Origin: Lachnospiraceae bacterium
Lineage (GTDB): Bacteria > Bacillota > Clostridia > Lachnospirales > Lachnospiraceae
Assembly (NCBI GenBank): GCA_022793375.1
Contig: JAAWCS010000029.1
Span: 1-62,434 of the forward strand
Length of the DNA: 62,434 bases
Direction of reading: 5' to 3'
Each line of letters starts with the position of its first letter. Within the stretch, counting starts at the first letter, position 1. Under the pieces are notes generated by a model. It did not search any database. It saw nothing but the letters and a program-made list of their open reading frames with translations, and was not told where the DNA came from. Made by a program: the position numbers and the translations under genes. Of the stretch, positions 55,048-62,434 are shown piece after piece.

Positions 55048-57201
55048 ATGAACAGAGAAATAGAAAATCAAATCGAAAAAATATTGGCGGAAATGACCGT
55101 TCAGGAAAAGATCGGCCAGTTAAACCAACAGGCAGAGCCGCGAAGCGACGAAGAGATTACGCTATGTAAGCAGAAGATCCGAAACGGAGAGGTGGGGTCG
55201 ATCATTCTTACGGCCAGTTCTACGGCCGGAAATGAGAAAAAAAGCCCGATCAATGAGGAGCTGCTGGATGAATTACAACATGTGGCCGTGGAGGAGAGCC
55301 GGAGCCATGTGCCGCTCTTGTATGGACGGGATGTTATACATGGACATCAGACGGTGTACCCGATTCCCTTGGCCTGTGCCTGTGCGTTCAATGAAGAATT
55401 GCTTAAAAAAAGCTATCGGAATATTGCCAGAGAGGCAGCGGCTCAAAGTGTTCACTGGACTTTTTCCCCTATGTTGGATTTGAGCCGTGATCCGCGTTGG
55501 GGCCGGATCATCGAGGGGCCGGGAGAGGACCCCTATGTAGGAGCGGTAATGGCCAGAGCCTGCGTGGAAGGGCTGCAGGGGGAGGAACTTTCGGATGAGG
55601 ACAGCTTGCTTGCCTGCGCCAAGCATTATATCGGCTATGGAGCCAGCGAGGGCGGACGGGATTATCAGCGGACGGAGATCACGGACTATAGCCTGTATAA
55701 TTATTACCTTCCGGCGTTTCGGGCGGCGGTGTCGGCGGGGGTCGCCACGGTGATGTCTTCGTTTAATGATATCAGTGGGCAGCCGGTGACTTCCAGCCGG
55801 AAGTATCTGACGGATATTCTGCGAGGGCAGTTGGGATTTGAAGGCTTCGTGGTATCGGACTGGGGGTCGGTACATCATCTGTTGAATTTCGGGGTAGCCA
55901 GGGATCGGGCGGATTGTGCCGCGCTGGCGTTGAACGCCGGTGTCGATATGGATATGGCGGTAGGCTGCTACGCGGAAAATCTGGAGCAGCTTTTGAAAGA
56001 GGGCCGGGTTTCGCGGGAGAGACTTGATGAAGCGGTTCGACGCATCTTGCGGGTTAAGCTGTTAAAAGGGTTGTTTGCGCATCCGTATCCGAAAAAACGC
56101 CGGGTAGACCGGGGCGGGCATCTGGCGATGGCCAAAGAACTGGCGGTCGAATCCATGGTGCTTTTGAAAAATGAACGGGTTTTGCCGCTTGCAAAGGATA
56201 GGAAGATAGCGCTTTTAGGGCCTTTTGCAAAGGAGAGGCGTTCTCTTTTGGGTAACTGGACGGTGGATTATTGTCTGGAAGATGTGAAATGCTTTCAGGA
56301 AGCGCTGGAAGAAAAAATCGGACGGGAGCATTTACTGGTATCGGCGGATGAATCCGGGATGTTTGACGATTCGGTGCCAAAGGCCGGAATGGCGGATGTC
56401 ATTGTCCTGGCGTTAGGGGAAAGCTGGGAAAGGACCGGGGAGCGGCGCTGCATATCGGAGCTTTCTCTTTCGGCGGATCAGATTGCGTTGCTTAAACGGA
56501 TGAGGACTTTGGGCAAACCGGTAGTCGGGGTGTTTTTCTGCGGCCGTCCGATGGCGATGGACGGGTTGGCGGAATATCTAGACGCCATCCTGTATGCGTG
56601 GCACGCGGGAACCAAAACGGCGGATGCGGTCTGTGATCTTTTGTTTGGGGACAGGGTTCCCAGTGGAAAGACAGCCGTTACGTTTCCCAGAAGAACCGGA
56701 CATATTCCGCTATACTATAATGTCACTCCGAGCGGAAGCACAATCAATGGCTATTATGGCGAGGAGCCGTTTCCCTGCTATTTAGACAGTGCGGCCAGTC
56801 CGGCGTACCCTTTTGGATATGGTCTTTCGTATACCATGTTCCGGTATGGGGCGCCCCAGGCCAGCCCACAAGCGCTGTCTCTCGCGGCGCTTGTGGCGGG
56901 GGAAATGTTTCATATATCCGTGGAGATAACAAATATCGGAGAGTATGACGGCAAAGAAACCGTGCAGCTTTACATCCATGACCGGATTGCTTCCAGAATG
57001 CGCCCGCTACGAGAATTGAAGGCCTGGCGGAAACTGTCCGTGGGGTGCGGCCAGACGGCGGCGGCGGAATTTGAGCTGGGGTATGCGCAGCTGGGATTTT
57101 ATACGGAGGAGGGAAACTACCTGGTAGAGCCGGGCTGCTTCGATATTTATGTGGGAGAAAATTGTCTGACTGAGAATCGGCTTTCCATTGAAGTGCGATG
57201 A
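55048..57201 (+). CDS. Glycoside hydrolase family 3 (beta-glucosidase/xylosidase type)
   Basis: 717 residues. GH3 N-terminal barrel (to ~330) with the catalytic nucleophile Asp271 in GFVVSDWGSV, and the substrate loop KHYIGYGASEGGRDY. The C-terminal alpha/beta domain (~370-570) has ALGESWERTGERR around the usual acid/base glutamate region, and a fibronectin-III-like domain (about 620-710) ends the protein. No signal peptide, so it acts inside on imported glycosides. GGAGG precedes the ATG at 55048. Beta-glucosidase, xylosidase or other linkage cannot be decided. Confidence 0.93.
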   Translation: MNREIENQIEKILAEMTVQEKIGQLNQQAEPRSDEEITLCKQKIRNGEVGSIILTASSTAGNEKKSPINEELLDELQHVAVEESRSHVPLLYGRDVIHGHQTVYPIPLACACAFNEELLKKSYRNIAREAAAQSVHWTFSPMLDLSRDPRWGRIIEGPGEDPYVGAVMARACVEGLQGEELSDEDSLLACAKHYIGYGASEGGRDYQRTEITDYSLYNYYLPAFRAAVSAGVATVMSSFNDISGQPVTSSRKYLTDILRGQLGFEGFVVSDWGSVHHLLNFGVARDRADCAALALNAGVDMDMAVGCYAENLEQLLKEGRVSRERLDEAVRRILRVKLLKGLFAHPYPKKRRVDRGGHLAMAKELAVESMVLLKNERVLPLAKDRKIALLGPFAKERRSLLGNWTVDYCLEDVKCFQEALEEKIGREHLLVSADESGMFDDSVPKAGMADVIVLALGESWERTGERRCISELSLSADQIALLKRMRTLGKPVVGVFFCGRPMAMDGLAEYLDAILYAWHAGTKTADAVCDLLFGDRVPSGKTAVTFPRRTGHIPLYYNVTPSGSTINGYYGEEPFPCYLDSAASPAYPFGYGLSYTMFRYGAPQASPQALSLAALVAGEMFHISVEITNIGEYDGKETVQLYIHDRIASRMRPLRELKAWRKLSVGCGQTAAAEFELGYAQLGFYTEEGNYLVEPGCFDIYVGENCLTENRLSIEVR

Positions 57202-57228
57202 GAATGTTGTTCGGTACATGGATATTTG

Positions 57229-57263
57229 CGGCAGGGCGGTGCTTGCACCGCTCTGCGGTTTTG
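57229..57263 (+). terminator. Rho-independent terminator after the GH3 gene
   Basis: GCAG-g-GCGGTGC and GCACCGC-t-CTGC form a 4-base-loop stem, then GGTTTTG. The following 57264-57450 is AT-rich and shows no gene. Confidence 0.7.
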
Positions 57264-57457
57264 TTACGCTGCGCAATGATTTCTTTCGTTTCTGCTTTGT
57301 CTATGTTATTATCTTTTCTCTCTGGTTACGGTCTGACGTCTCCAATATCAATCGGCTTTCATGCCGTGGTGGTGCGCCGCCAGGCGTATGCAGGTTTATT
57401 ATGTATTCTTAACCATGCGTTTATTTGCAAGGTTTTCCTGCGTTTATTTTCCATTGT

Positions 57458-57463
57458 TATAAT
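57458..57463 (+). promoter_or_regulatory. Extended -10 promoter of the isomerase/oxidoreductase operon
   Basis: Perfect TATAAT preceded by TGT (extended -10). The nearest -35 candidate, TTCCTG with an 18-base spacer, is weak. It lies 185 bases before the first gene. Confidence 0.5.
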
Positions 57464-57647
57464 AATATCTTCATGTTAAAATGTAAATATCCTAACGAGA
57501 AACGTAAAAAACGGCAGAATGACTATGTGAGAAATATTAAAATCCAAACGGAAAATGAAAAAAATATGGACATTTTGTGCAATACCGTCGGGGGAATTGA
57601 AAATACTCCCATTTTCCGCTGGAAATACCAGGAATAGAGGAGATGAA

Positions 57648-58496
57648 ATGGAGAAATGGAAGATATTTGCATTTGCGGATGAGGCATCGCCCTGGCTGGA
57701 CGGACAGATTGCAGCCTTGAAACGGAATGGCCTTTCGGGCTTGGAACTGCGAAATGTGGACCATCAGAATGTTTCCGAGCTGACAAAAGAAAAGGCTCGT
57801 GAGATACGGCGGCGGTTGGACGATGAGGGTTTGGCCGTCTGGACGGCAGCTTCTTTAACGGGAAAGACGGAGATTACGGGAGGCGGTTTCGGGGATGAGC
57901 TTGAGAAGTTCCGCCATACCCTGGAGATTGCGCGGCTTTTGGGGGCTAAGAATGTACGGGTGTTTTCATTTTACCTGCCGCCCGGCAGGCCGTCTGAGGA
58001 GTACCAGAGTGAGGTGCTGAATCGGTTGGGTGCGTTATGCGAGCTGGCGGGGGAACAGGGGCTTTGTCTTTGCCATGAAAATGAAAAGGGGATTTATGGA
58101 GATACGCCGGAGCATTGCAGGGAACTTCTTGCAGGACTTCCGGGGCTGCGCGCCATCTTTGATCCGGCGAATTTTGTACAGTGTGGGCAGAATGCCTGGC
58201 AGGCCTGGCAGCTATTGCGCCCGTTTGTCAAGTATCTGCATATCAAGGACGCGCGGGCGGACGGGCGGATTGTTCCGGCCGGTGAGGGGGCCGGGCAAAT
58301 CGGGGCGATTCTGGCGGATTACGGACGTATGGGTGGCCGCCAAGTGACGCTGGAACCTCATCTGGCTTTGTTTGACGGATTGGCCGCGCTGGAACGGGAC
58401 GGGGAAACAAGCTGCATTGAGGAAGCGTATGCGGATAACGATACGGCTTTTGACGCGGCGGCGAAAGCATTGGCAGGACTGATGGAGGGAGTATGA
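57648..58496 (+). CDS. Sugar phosphate isomerase/epimerase-like TIM barrel, copy 1
   Basis: 282 residues from an ATG with AGAGGAGA upstream. AP-endonuclease-2-type barrel: FADEASPWLDGQIAAL near the start, and the metal ligands in order ENEKG (~145), DPANFVQCG (~177), HIKDA (~203) and LEPHL (~240). Such proteins isomerise keto-sugars or, in some pathways, eliminate from 3-keto-glycosides. It is the first of four tightly packed genes ending at 61662 and its last four bases overlap the next start. The exact substrate is unknown. Confidence 0.85.
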   Translation: MEKWKIFAFADEASPWLDGQIAALKRNGLSGLELRNVDHQNVSELTKEKAREIRRRLDDEGLAVWTAASLTGKTEITGGGFGDELEKFRHTLEIARLLGAKNVRVFSFYLPPGRPSEEYQSEVLNRLGALCELAGEQGLCLCHENEKGIYGDTPEHCRELLAGLPGLRAIFDPANFVQCGQNAWQAWQLLRPFVKYLHIKDARADGRIVPAGEGAGQIGAILADYGRMGGRQVTLEPHLALFDGLAALERDGETSCIEEAYADNDTAFDAAAKALAGLMEGV

Positions 58497-59263
58497 GCGA
58501 TACAGGGAGAATGAGAATCGGGGCGCAGCTTTATACGGTGCGGGAATCCTGCGCTACTTTGGAGGGTTTTGCGGAAACGTTGAAACGGGTGGCGGATATC
58601 GGCTATACGACGGTGCAGGTTTCGGGAACCTGTCCGTATCCGGCTGTGTGGCTGAAGGAACAGCTCAGGCAAAATGGCCTGCATTGCGCCCTCACCCACA
58701 TTGCGCCTGGGCGGCTTACGAAGGAGACGGAGGAGGTCGTAAAGGAGCACGAGATCTTTGGCTGTGAATATGTAGGGCTGGGGTACCATCCGTTTCGGGA
58801 GGAGAAATACGAGGAGGGCTATGATTATTTTATAGAGACCTATCTGCCGGTGGCAAAGCGTCTGAAGGCGCTGGGAAAATATATGATGCACCATAACCAC
58901 GACCAGGAGTTCCAGTATCGGAACGGCCGGGTAATCCTGGAGAATCTGCAGGAGGCCTTTCCGCCGGACTGTCTGGGGTTTACGTTGGATACCTTCTGGG
59001 TGCAGGCGGGCGGCGGCGACCCGGCCGGGTGGATCGAACGGCTGAAGGATCGGGTTCCCTGTATTCATCTGAAGGATTACGCCTATGGACGCAAGATGGC
59101 GGTCATAGGGGAAGGAAATCTGGATTTTGAGCGAATTTTAAAAAAAGCGGAAGAGGCGCATGTCCGCTATTTGCTGGTGGAGCAGGATGACTGCAATGGA
59201 GAGGACCCGTTTGCGTGTTTGCGTCGAAGCTATCAGAATTTACGGGCGATGGGATTGGAGTGA
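58493..59263 (+). CDS. Sugar phosphate isomerase/epimerase-like TIM barrel, copy 2
   Basis: 256 residues. Same fold as the previous gene, but distant in sequence: IGAQLYTVRESCATLEGFAE, MMHHNHDQEFQY (metal site), LDTFWVQAGGGDPAGWIERL, CIHLKDYAYG and VEQDDC, all expected for this barrel family. ATGA overlap with copy 1 indicates coupled translation. A pair of unlike isomerase-like barrels next to two dehydrogenases suggests consecutive steps on one oxidised sugar. Confidence 0.87.
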   Translation: MSDTGRMRIGAQLYTVRESCATLEGFAETLKRVADIGYTTVQVSGTCPYPAVWLKEQLRQNGLHCALTHIAPGRLTKETEEVVKEHEIFGCEYVGLGYHPFREEKYEEGYDYFIETYLPVAKRLKALGKYMMHHNHDQEFQYRNGRVILENLQEAFPPDCLGFTLDTFWVQAGGGDPAGWIERLKDRVPCIHLKDYAYGRKMAVIGEGNLDFERILKKAEEAHVRYLLVEQDDCNGEDPFACLRRSYQNLRAMGLE

Positions 59264-59268
59264 GAGAT

Positions 59269-60444
59269 ATGGATAGGAAAATCAGACTGGGAATCTTGGG
59301 AATTGGCAATATGGGAGCGGGGCATGCGCGCTCGCTGCTGGAAGGAAAATGCCCGGAGCTTGCGCTTACGGCTGTGGCGGACTGCAATGAGGAGAGGCTT
59401 GCCTGGTTTGCCAATGGAACGGGGCGGGGCATAGCCGTTTTTGACGAGGGGCTTGAAATGCTGGACAGCGGGCTGATCGAAGCCTGTATTATAGCGGTTC
59501 CTCACTATGACCATGCCCGTTATGCGATGGAGTGCATGAAGCGGGGAATTCATGTGATGGTGGAAAAACCGGCCGGCGTCTATACGAAACAGGTTCGTCG
59601 GATGAATGAGGAGGCCCGTCGGCATCCGGAGGTGGTATTCGGCATGATGTTCAATCAACGAACCAACCATATTTACCGGAAGATGAGGGAGCTGGTGCAG
59701 TCTGGCCGTTACGGTAAAATCCGGCGGACAAACTGGCTGATTACAGACTGGTATCGCCCCCAGGCCTACTATAATTCCGGCGATTGGCGGGCGACCTGGA
59801 GCGGGGAGGGCGGCGGGGTTTTGCTGAATCAGTGCCCTCATCAGCTGGATTTGTGGCAATGGATCTGTGGGATGCCGGTGAAGGTGCAGGCGAATATGCA
59901 TTTTGGCCAGTGGCATGATATCGAGGTGGAGGATGATGTGACGGCTTATGTGGAATATGAGAACGGCGCTACCGGCGTATTTGTCACTTCTACCGGAGAT
60001 GCGCACGGAACAAATCGTTTTGAGATACAGCTGGACGGCGCAAAGATGGTAGCGGAGGGCGAGACGCTGACGGTACAGGAATATGCTATGTGGGAACCGG
60101 AGTTTTCCGCTATGAATGAAATGCCTTTTGGCAATGTGCAGGCGCTGGAATTTGTGCCGGAAACGGATGGACAGAATGAGCAGCATGTGGGAGTGCTGAA
60201 TGCCTGGGCAGGCGCGATGCTGCGCGGAACGCCTCTGGTGGCGGAGGGCTGTGAAGGAATATGGGGGCTGACGCTTTCGAATGCCATGCATCTTTCAGCA
60301 TTTCTGGGGCAGGCGGTGGAGCTTCCCATTGACGAGGATTTGTATTATCTGGAGCTGCAAAAGCGGGTGGCTGTTTCGCGGCGTAAGGAGAAGGTAACGG
60401 CCGTTTTTGCGGATACGGCAGGCACATATGCGGGGAATCACTGA
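59269..60444 (+). CDS. Gfo/Idh/MocA-family oxidoreductase, copy 1
   Basis: 391 residues from the ATG at 59269. A Rossmann fold (LGILGIGNMGAGHARSLLEG) binds NAD(P), VEKPAG carries the conserved catalytic Lys, and the C-terminal domain holds GDWRATWSGEGGGVLLNQ and then PHQLDLWQW. Members oxidise a hydroxyl of a sugar or inositol. It starts five bases after the isomerase gene. Similarity to the next gene is strong through the catalytic domain, so the two are paralogues from a tandem duplication. Confidence 0.9.
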   Translation: MDRKIRLGILGIGNMGAGHARSLLEGKCPELALTAVADCNEERLAWFANGTGRGIAVFDEGLEMLDSGLIEACIIAVPHYDHARYAMECMKRGIHVMVEKPAGVYTKQVRRMNEEARRHPEVVFGMMFNQRTNHIYRKMRELVQSGRYGKIRRTNWLITDWYRPQAYYNSGDWRATWSGEGGGVLLNQCPHQLDLWQWICGMPVKVQANMHFGQWHDIEVEDDVTAYVEYENGATGVFVTSTGDAHGTNRFEIQLDGAKMVAEGETLTVQEYAMWEPEFSAMNEMPFGNVQALEFVPETDGQNEQHVGVLNAWAGAMLRGTPLVAEGCEGIWGLTLSNAMHLSAFLGQAVELPIDEDLYYLELQKRVAVSRRKEKVTAVFADTAGTYAGNH

Positions 60445-60465
60445 CAGAAGGGGAAGGGGGTAACA

Positions 60466-61662
60466 ATGGCGGAAGTTCGACTCGGAGTGATCGGCGTAGG
60501 AAACGTGGGACTTATGCATGCTACGAATCTATACCAGAAAAAGGCGGAAGGGGCTGTGTTAAAAGCGGTCTGTGATATCCGCAGGCAGCGGTTGGCTCTG
60601 TGCGCGGATTTATTTCCGGGTGTTTCGGGCTATGCCGGTTATGGGGAACTGCTGCGCAGCGGAGACGTGGATGCTGTGGTGGTTGCCGTACCGCATCGGC
60701 TTCACAGCCGGATTGCCAGAGAAGCCTTGGAGGCAGGACTGCATGTGCTGGTGGAAAAGCCTCTGGATGTGAGCGTTACGGAGGCGGGAGAGCTGCTCCG
60801 GACTGCCGGGCAGAGTGACCGGGTGTTTGCGGTGATGCTGAATCAGCGCACCAGTCCGCTTTTCCGGCGGGCGCGGGAGATCGTGCGGGGCGGCCTTCTG
60901 GGTGAACTGAAGCGTTCGGTCTGGGTTGTGACGAATTGGTATCGAACCCAGGCGTATTACGATTCCGGCGACTGGCGGGCATTGTGGAGAGGAGAGGGGG
61001 GCGGCGTCCTTCTGAACCAGGCGCCTCATAACCTGGATTTGTGGCAATGGATTTGTGGGATGCCGGTTTCCGTAACCGCGTTCTGCAATGTGGCGAAATA
61101 TCACCGGATCGAGGTGGAGGATGAGGCGACGATTTACGCGAAATATCAAAACGGGGCGACAGGTCTGTTTGTGACGACGACTGGCGAATATCCTGGAACG
61201 AACCGCCTGGAGATATCGGGAACGTTGGGAAAGATTGTTTTGGAAAATTCCCGGCTGTGCTGGTGGCAGCTAAGGGAGTCGGAGCGGGATATCTGCTATG
61301 GATCTTCGGAGCCGTTTCCACAGATCGACTATGATTACCAGGAGTTTGCCGTCACGGAGAAAGAGAGCGGGCATGTAGGGATTTTACAAAATTTTACCAA
61401 CGCCATACGTTTTGGAGAGCGGCTTCTTTCGCCGGGAGAGGATGGGTTGAATGAGCTGGCGATTTCTAATGCGGCATATTTGTCGGAATGGACGGGAAAC
61501 CGGGAGATTTGCCTGCCTTTTGACAGCGGGGAGTTTGATCGGAGATTGGCGGAACGCAGCGCCCGCTCACCGGCAAAGCGCAGCGCGGGCCTGCCGGGAA
61601 AGCGGAGCCTGGCAGGCGGCAGGGCAGAGGATGGCCAGAAGCGATGGCAGGTGCAGTGGTAG
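60466..61662 (+). CDS. Gfo/Idh/MocA-family oxidoreductase, copy 2
   Basis: 398 residues. LGVIGVGNVGLMHATNLYQK forms the nucleotide-binding turn; VEKPLD and GDWRALWRGEGGGVLLNQ then PHNLDLWQW match copy 1. Beyond residue ~365 the C-terminus is an Arg/Ser/Gly-rich tail (RSARSPAKRSAGLPGKRSLA) that copy 1 lacks; repeated SPAKRSAG/LPGKRSLAG units suggest the tail grew by short DNA repeats. AAGGGG precedes the ATG. The pair could act on two sugars or in opposite directions on one. Confidence 0.88.
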   Translation: MAEVRLGVIGVGNVGLMHATNLYQKKAEGAVLKAVCDIRRQRLALCADLFPGVSGYAGYGELLRSGDVDAVVVAVPHRLHSRIAREALEAGLHVLVEKPLDVSVTEAGELLRTAGQSDRVFAVMLNQRTSPLFRRAREIVRGGLLGELKRSVWVVTNWYRTQAYYDSGDWRALWRGEGGGVLLNQAPHNLDLWQWICGMPVSVTAFCNVAKYHRIEVEDEATIYAKYQNGATGLFVTTTGEYPGTNRLEISGTLGKIVLENSRLCWWQLRESERDICYGSSEPFPQIDYDYQEFAVTEKESGHVGILQNFTNAIRFGERLLSPGEDGLNELAISNAAYLSEWTGNREICLPFDSGEFDRRLAERSARSPAKRSAGLPGKRSLAGGRAEDGQKRWQVQW

Positions 61663-61792
61663 GCGGTAAAGAAAAAGGAGCCTGTAAAGGCGTGGCAATA
61701 TAGTGGCGGCGAAAATGCAGGGAATAGGCAAAGCGGACGGAAAAGGATGGCAGAAGAAACAGGGTTTGGAATGTAAGGAGGAGTGAAGAAAG

Positions 61793-62434
61793 ATGAAAAG
61801 AAGTGGGAAGAGGCTCATAGCGTTGCTGGCAGCGGTGAGCATTTTGATGACATCCTTTTGGTCGTCCGGGCTGGTTAGCGCGGCGGAGGAGGAGACGGAG
61901 CCGACGGTGACGCTGGCGGAGAGCGGTGCGCCGGCGGGAATGACGGCGGCAAACGGAGAGCCGCAAGAGAGCGGTGAGACGCAAGAAGCGACGACGGCGG
62001 GGCTGGATGAGAGCGGTGAGACGGAAGAAGCGATGACGGCGGAAGCGACGACGGCGGAGCCGGATGAGGGCAGTGAGACGCAGGAAGCGACGACGGGAGA
62101 ATCGGAAGAGGATAATGAAACGGTGGAGAATGAAACGGAGGCCGATGTCCTGACGAGGGAGCCGCAGAGTCCGGAGACAAGCGGGGCGTCGCAGGAAACG
62201 ACGGCGGCGGAGACGACGATTCGTGAGGCGCCGGTGAAAGCAAGGGCGACGGATACAGAAGCTGGGGAGCCGGAGGCACAGGCGGCAGAGGATACCTTCA
62301 CGGCAAGCTATATTGACAGTACGGGAACGGCTGCGGACCTGAGCGCTGATCTGGAGGCGAATTTTAAGGCATATAAGACAAACAATAAGGCGGTTGACGG
62401 CAGTTTAACCACAGTGGACGGCGTCTGGAGCCGG
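61793..62434 (+). CDS. Secreted protein, N-terminal part (runs off the window)
   Basis: 214 codons are open to the right edge. A clear signal peptide (residues ~1-30, LIALLAAVSILMTSFWSSG and VSAA) is followed by a long acidic Thr/Ala/Glu stretch (~31-160) with short repeats of ESGETQEATTA. From about 175 the composition changes to globular (FTASYIDSTGTAADLSADLE, ANFKAYKTNNKAVDGSL). GTAAGGAGGAG lies upstream of the ATG. A substrate-binding or wall-associated enzyme linked to the glycoside locus is possible, but the main domain lies beyond the window. Confidence 0.75.
   Translation, partial: MKRSGKRLIALLAAVSILMTSFWSSGLVSAAEEETEPTVTLAESGAPAGMTAANGEPQESGETQEATTAGLDESGETEEAMTAEATTAEPDEGSETQEATTGESEEDNETVENETEADVLTREPQSPETSGASQETTAAETTIREAPVKARATDTEAGEPEAQAAEDTFTASYIDSTGTAADLSADLEANFKAYKTNNKAVDGSLTTVDGVWSR

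Overview
The window reads as chromosome of a spore-forming Clostridia, most likely Lachnospiraceae. The coding DNA is GC-rich, Shine-Dalgarno sites are strong (AGGAGG type), and the gene set is typical of the group: HPr kinase, WhiA, SpoIIP, a YerC-type TrpR paralogue, a TM1266-type ACT protein, DUF1836 and DUF6462 proteins, and secreted FMN/FAD reductases. No tRNA, rRNA or CRISPR array was seen. Genus assignment is not possible from this alone.

Layout. 1-1560: mobile-element edge (5' end of a TnpV-like gene, small XRE regulator), a frameshifted XRE-AbrB regulator, two tandem 110-bp structured repeats and an EamA transporter remnant. 1563-7255: housekeeping run (P-loop kinase-like protein, uvrC, hprK, murB, whiA and an HPr-like protein that has lost His15 but keeps Ser46). 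7299-17486: respiration/sensing block with two large secreted flavoprotein reductases around a YesM/YesN-type two-component system, a damaged MerR regulator and a solitary SsuA-like binding lipoprotein; the same ~105-bp inverted-repeat element lies beside both reductases. 17752-18854: PHP phosphoesterase and YerC. 19047-26006: an exopolysaccharide cluster in decay (dead serine recombinase, 5'-truncated polymerase, frameshifted PssD, internally deleted GT4) that still has an intact PssE, two GT2 enzymes and a Wzx flippase. 26030-34697: DUF1836, ComEC, SpoIIP, LepA, HemW and an aromatic-acid-exporter-like membrane protein.

34800-39155: a candidate terminator-type leader RNA ahead of a TM1266-like ACT protein and a complete NitT/TauT-like ABC transporter, then a convergent M23 peptidase. 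greA-lysS follows. 41350-53930 is an accessory island: DUF6462 excisionase-like proteins, signal peptidase I, a toxin-antitoxin pair, degraded genes, a 2,036-residue thioester/SpaA-repeat adhesin and a class B sortase. It ends with a strongly promoted, terminated non-coding RNA candidate.

54015-62434: an AraC regulator next to a GH3 glycosidase, two TIM-barrel isomerase-like proteins, two paralogous Gfo/Idh/MocA oxidoreductases and the start of a secreted protein, which together look like a glycoside utilisation locus.

How it fits together: the surface is the theme (capsule, adhesin/sortase, secreted reductases, lipoprotein receptors), with regulation by HPrK/Crh-like HPr, YesMN and AraC. 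Small frameshifts are unusually common (at least seven loci), which means either real decay of accessory genes or uncorrected sequencing errors. The strongest candidates for undescribed biology are the two RNA candidates (34803-34950 and 53363-53596), the recurrent TGTCCTGAG leader hairpin, and the adhesin island.
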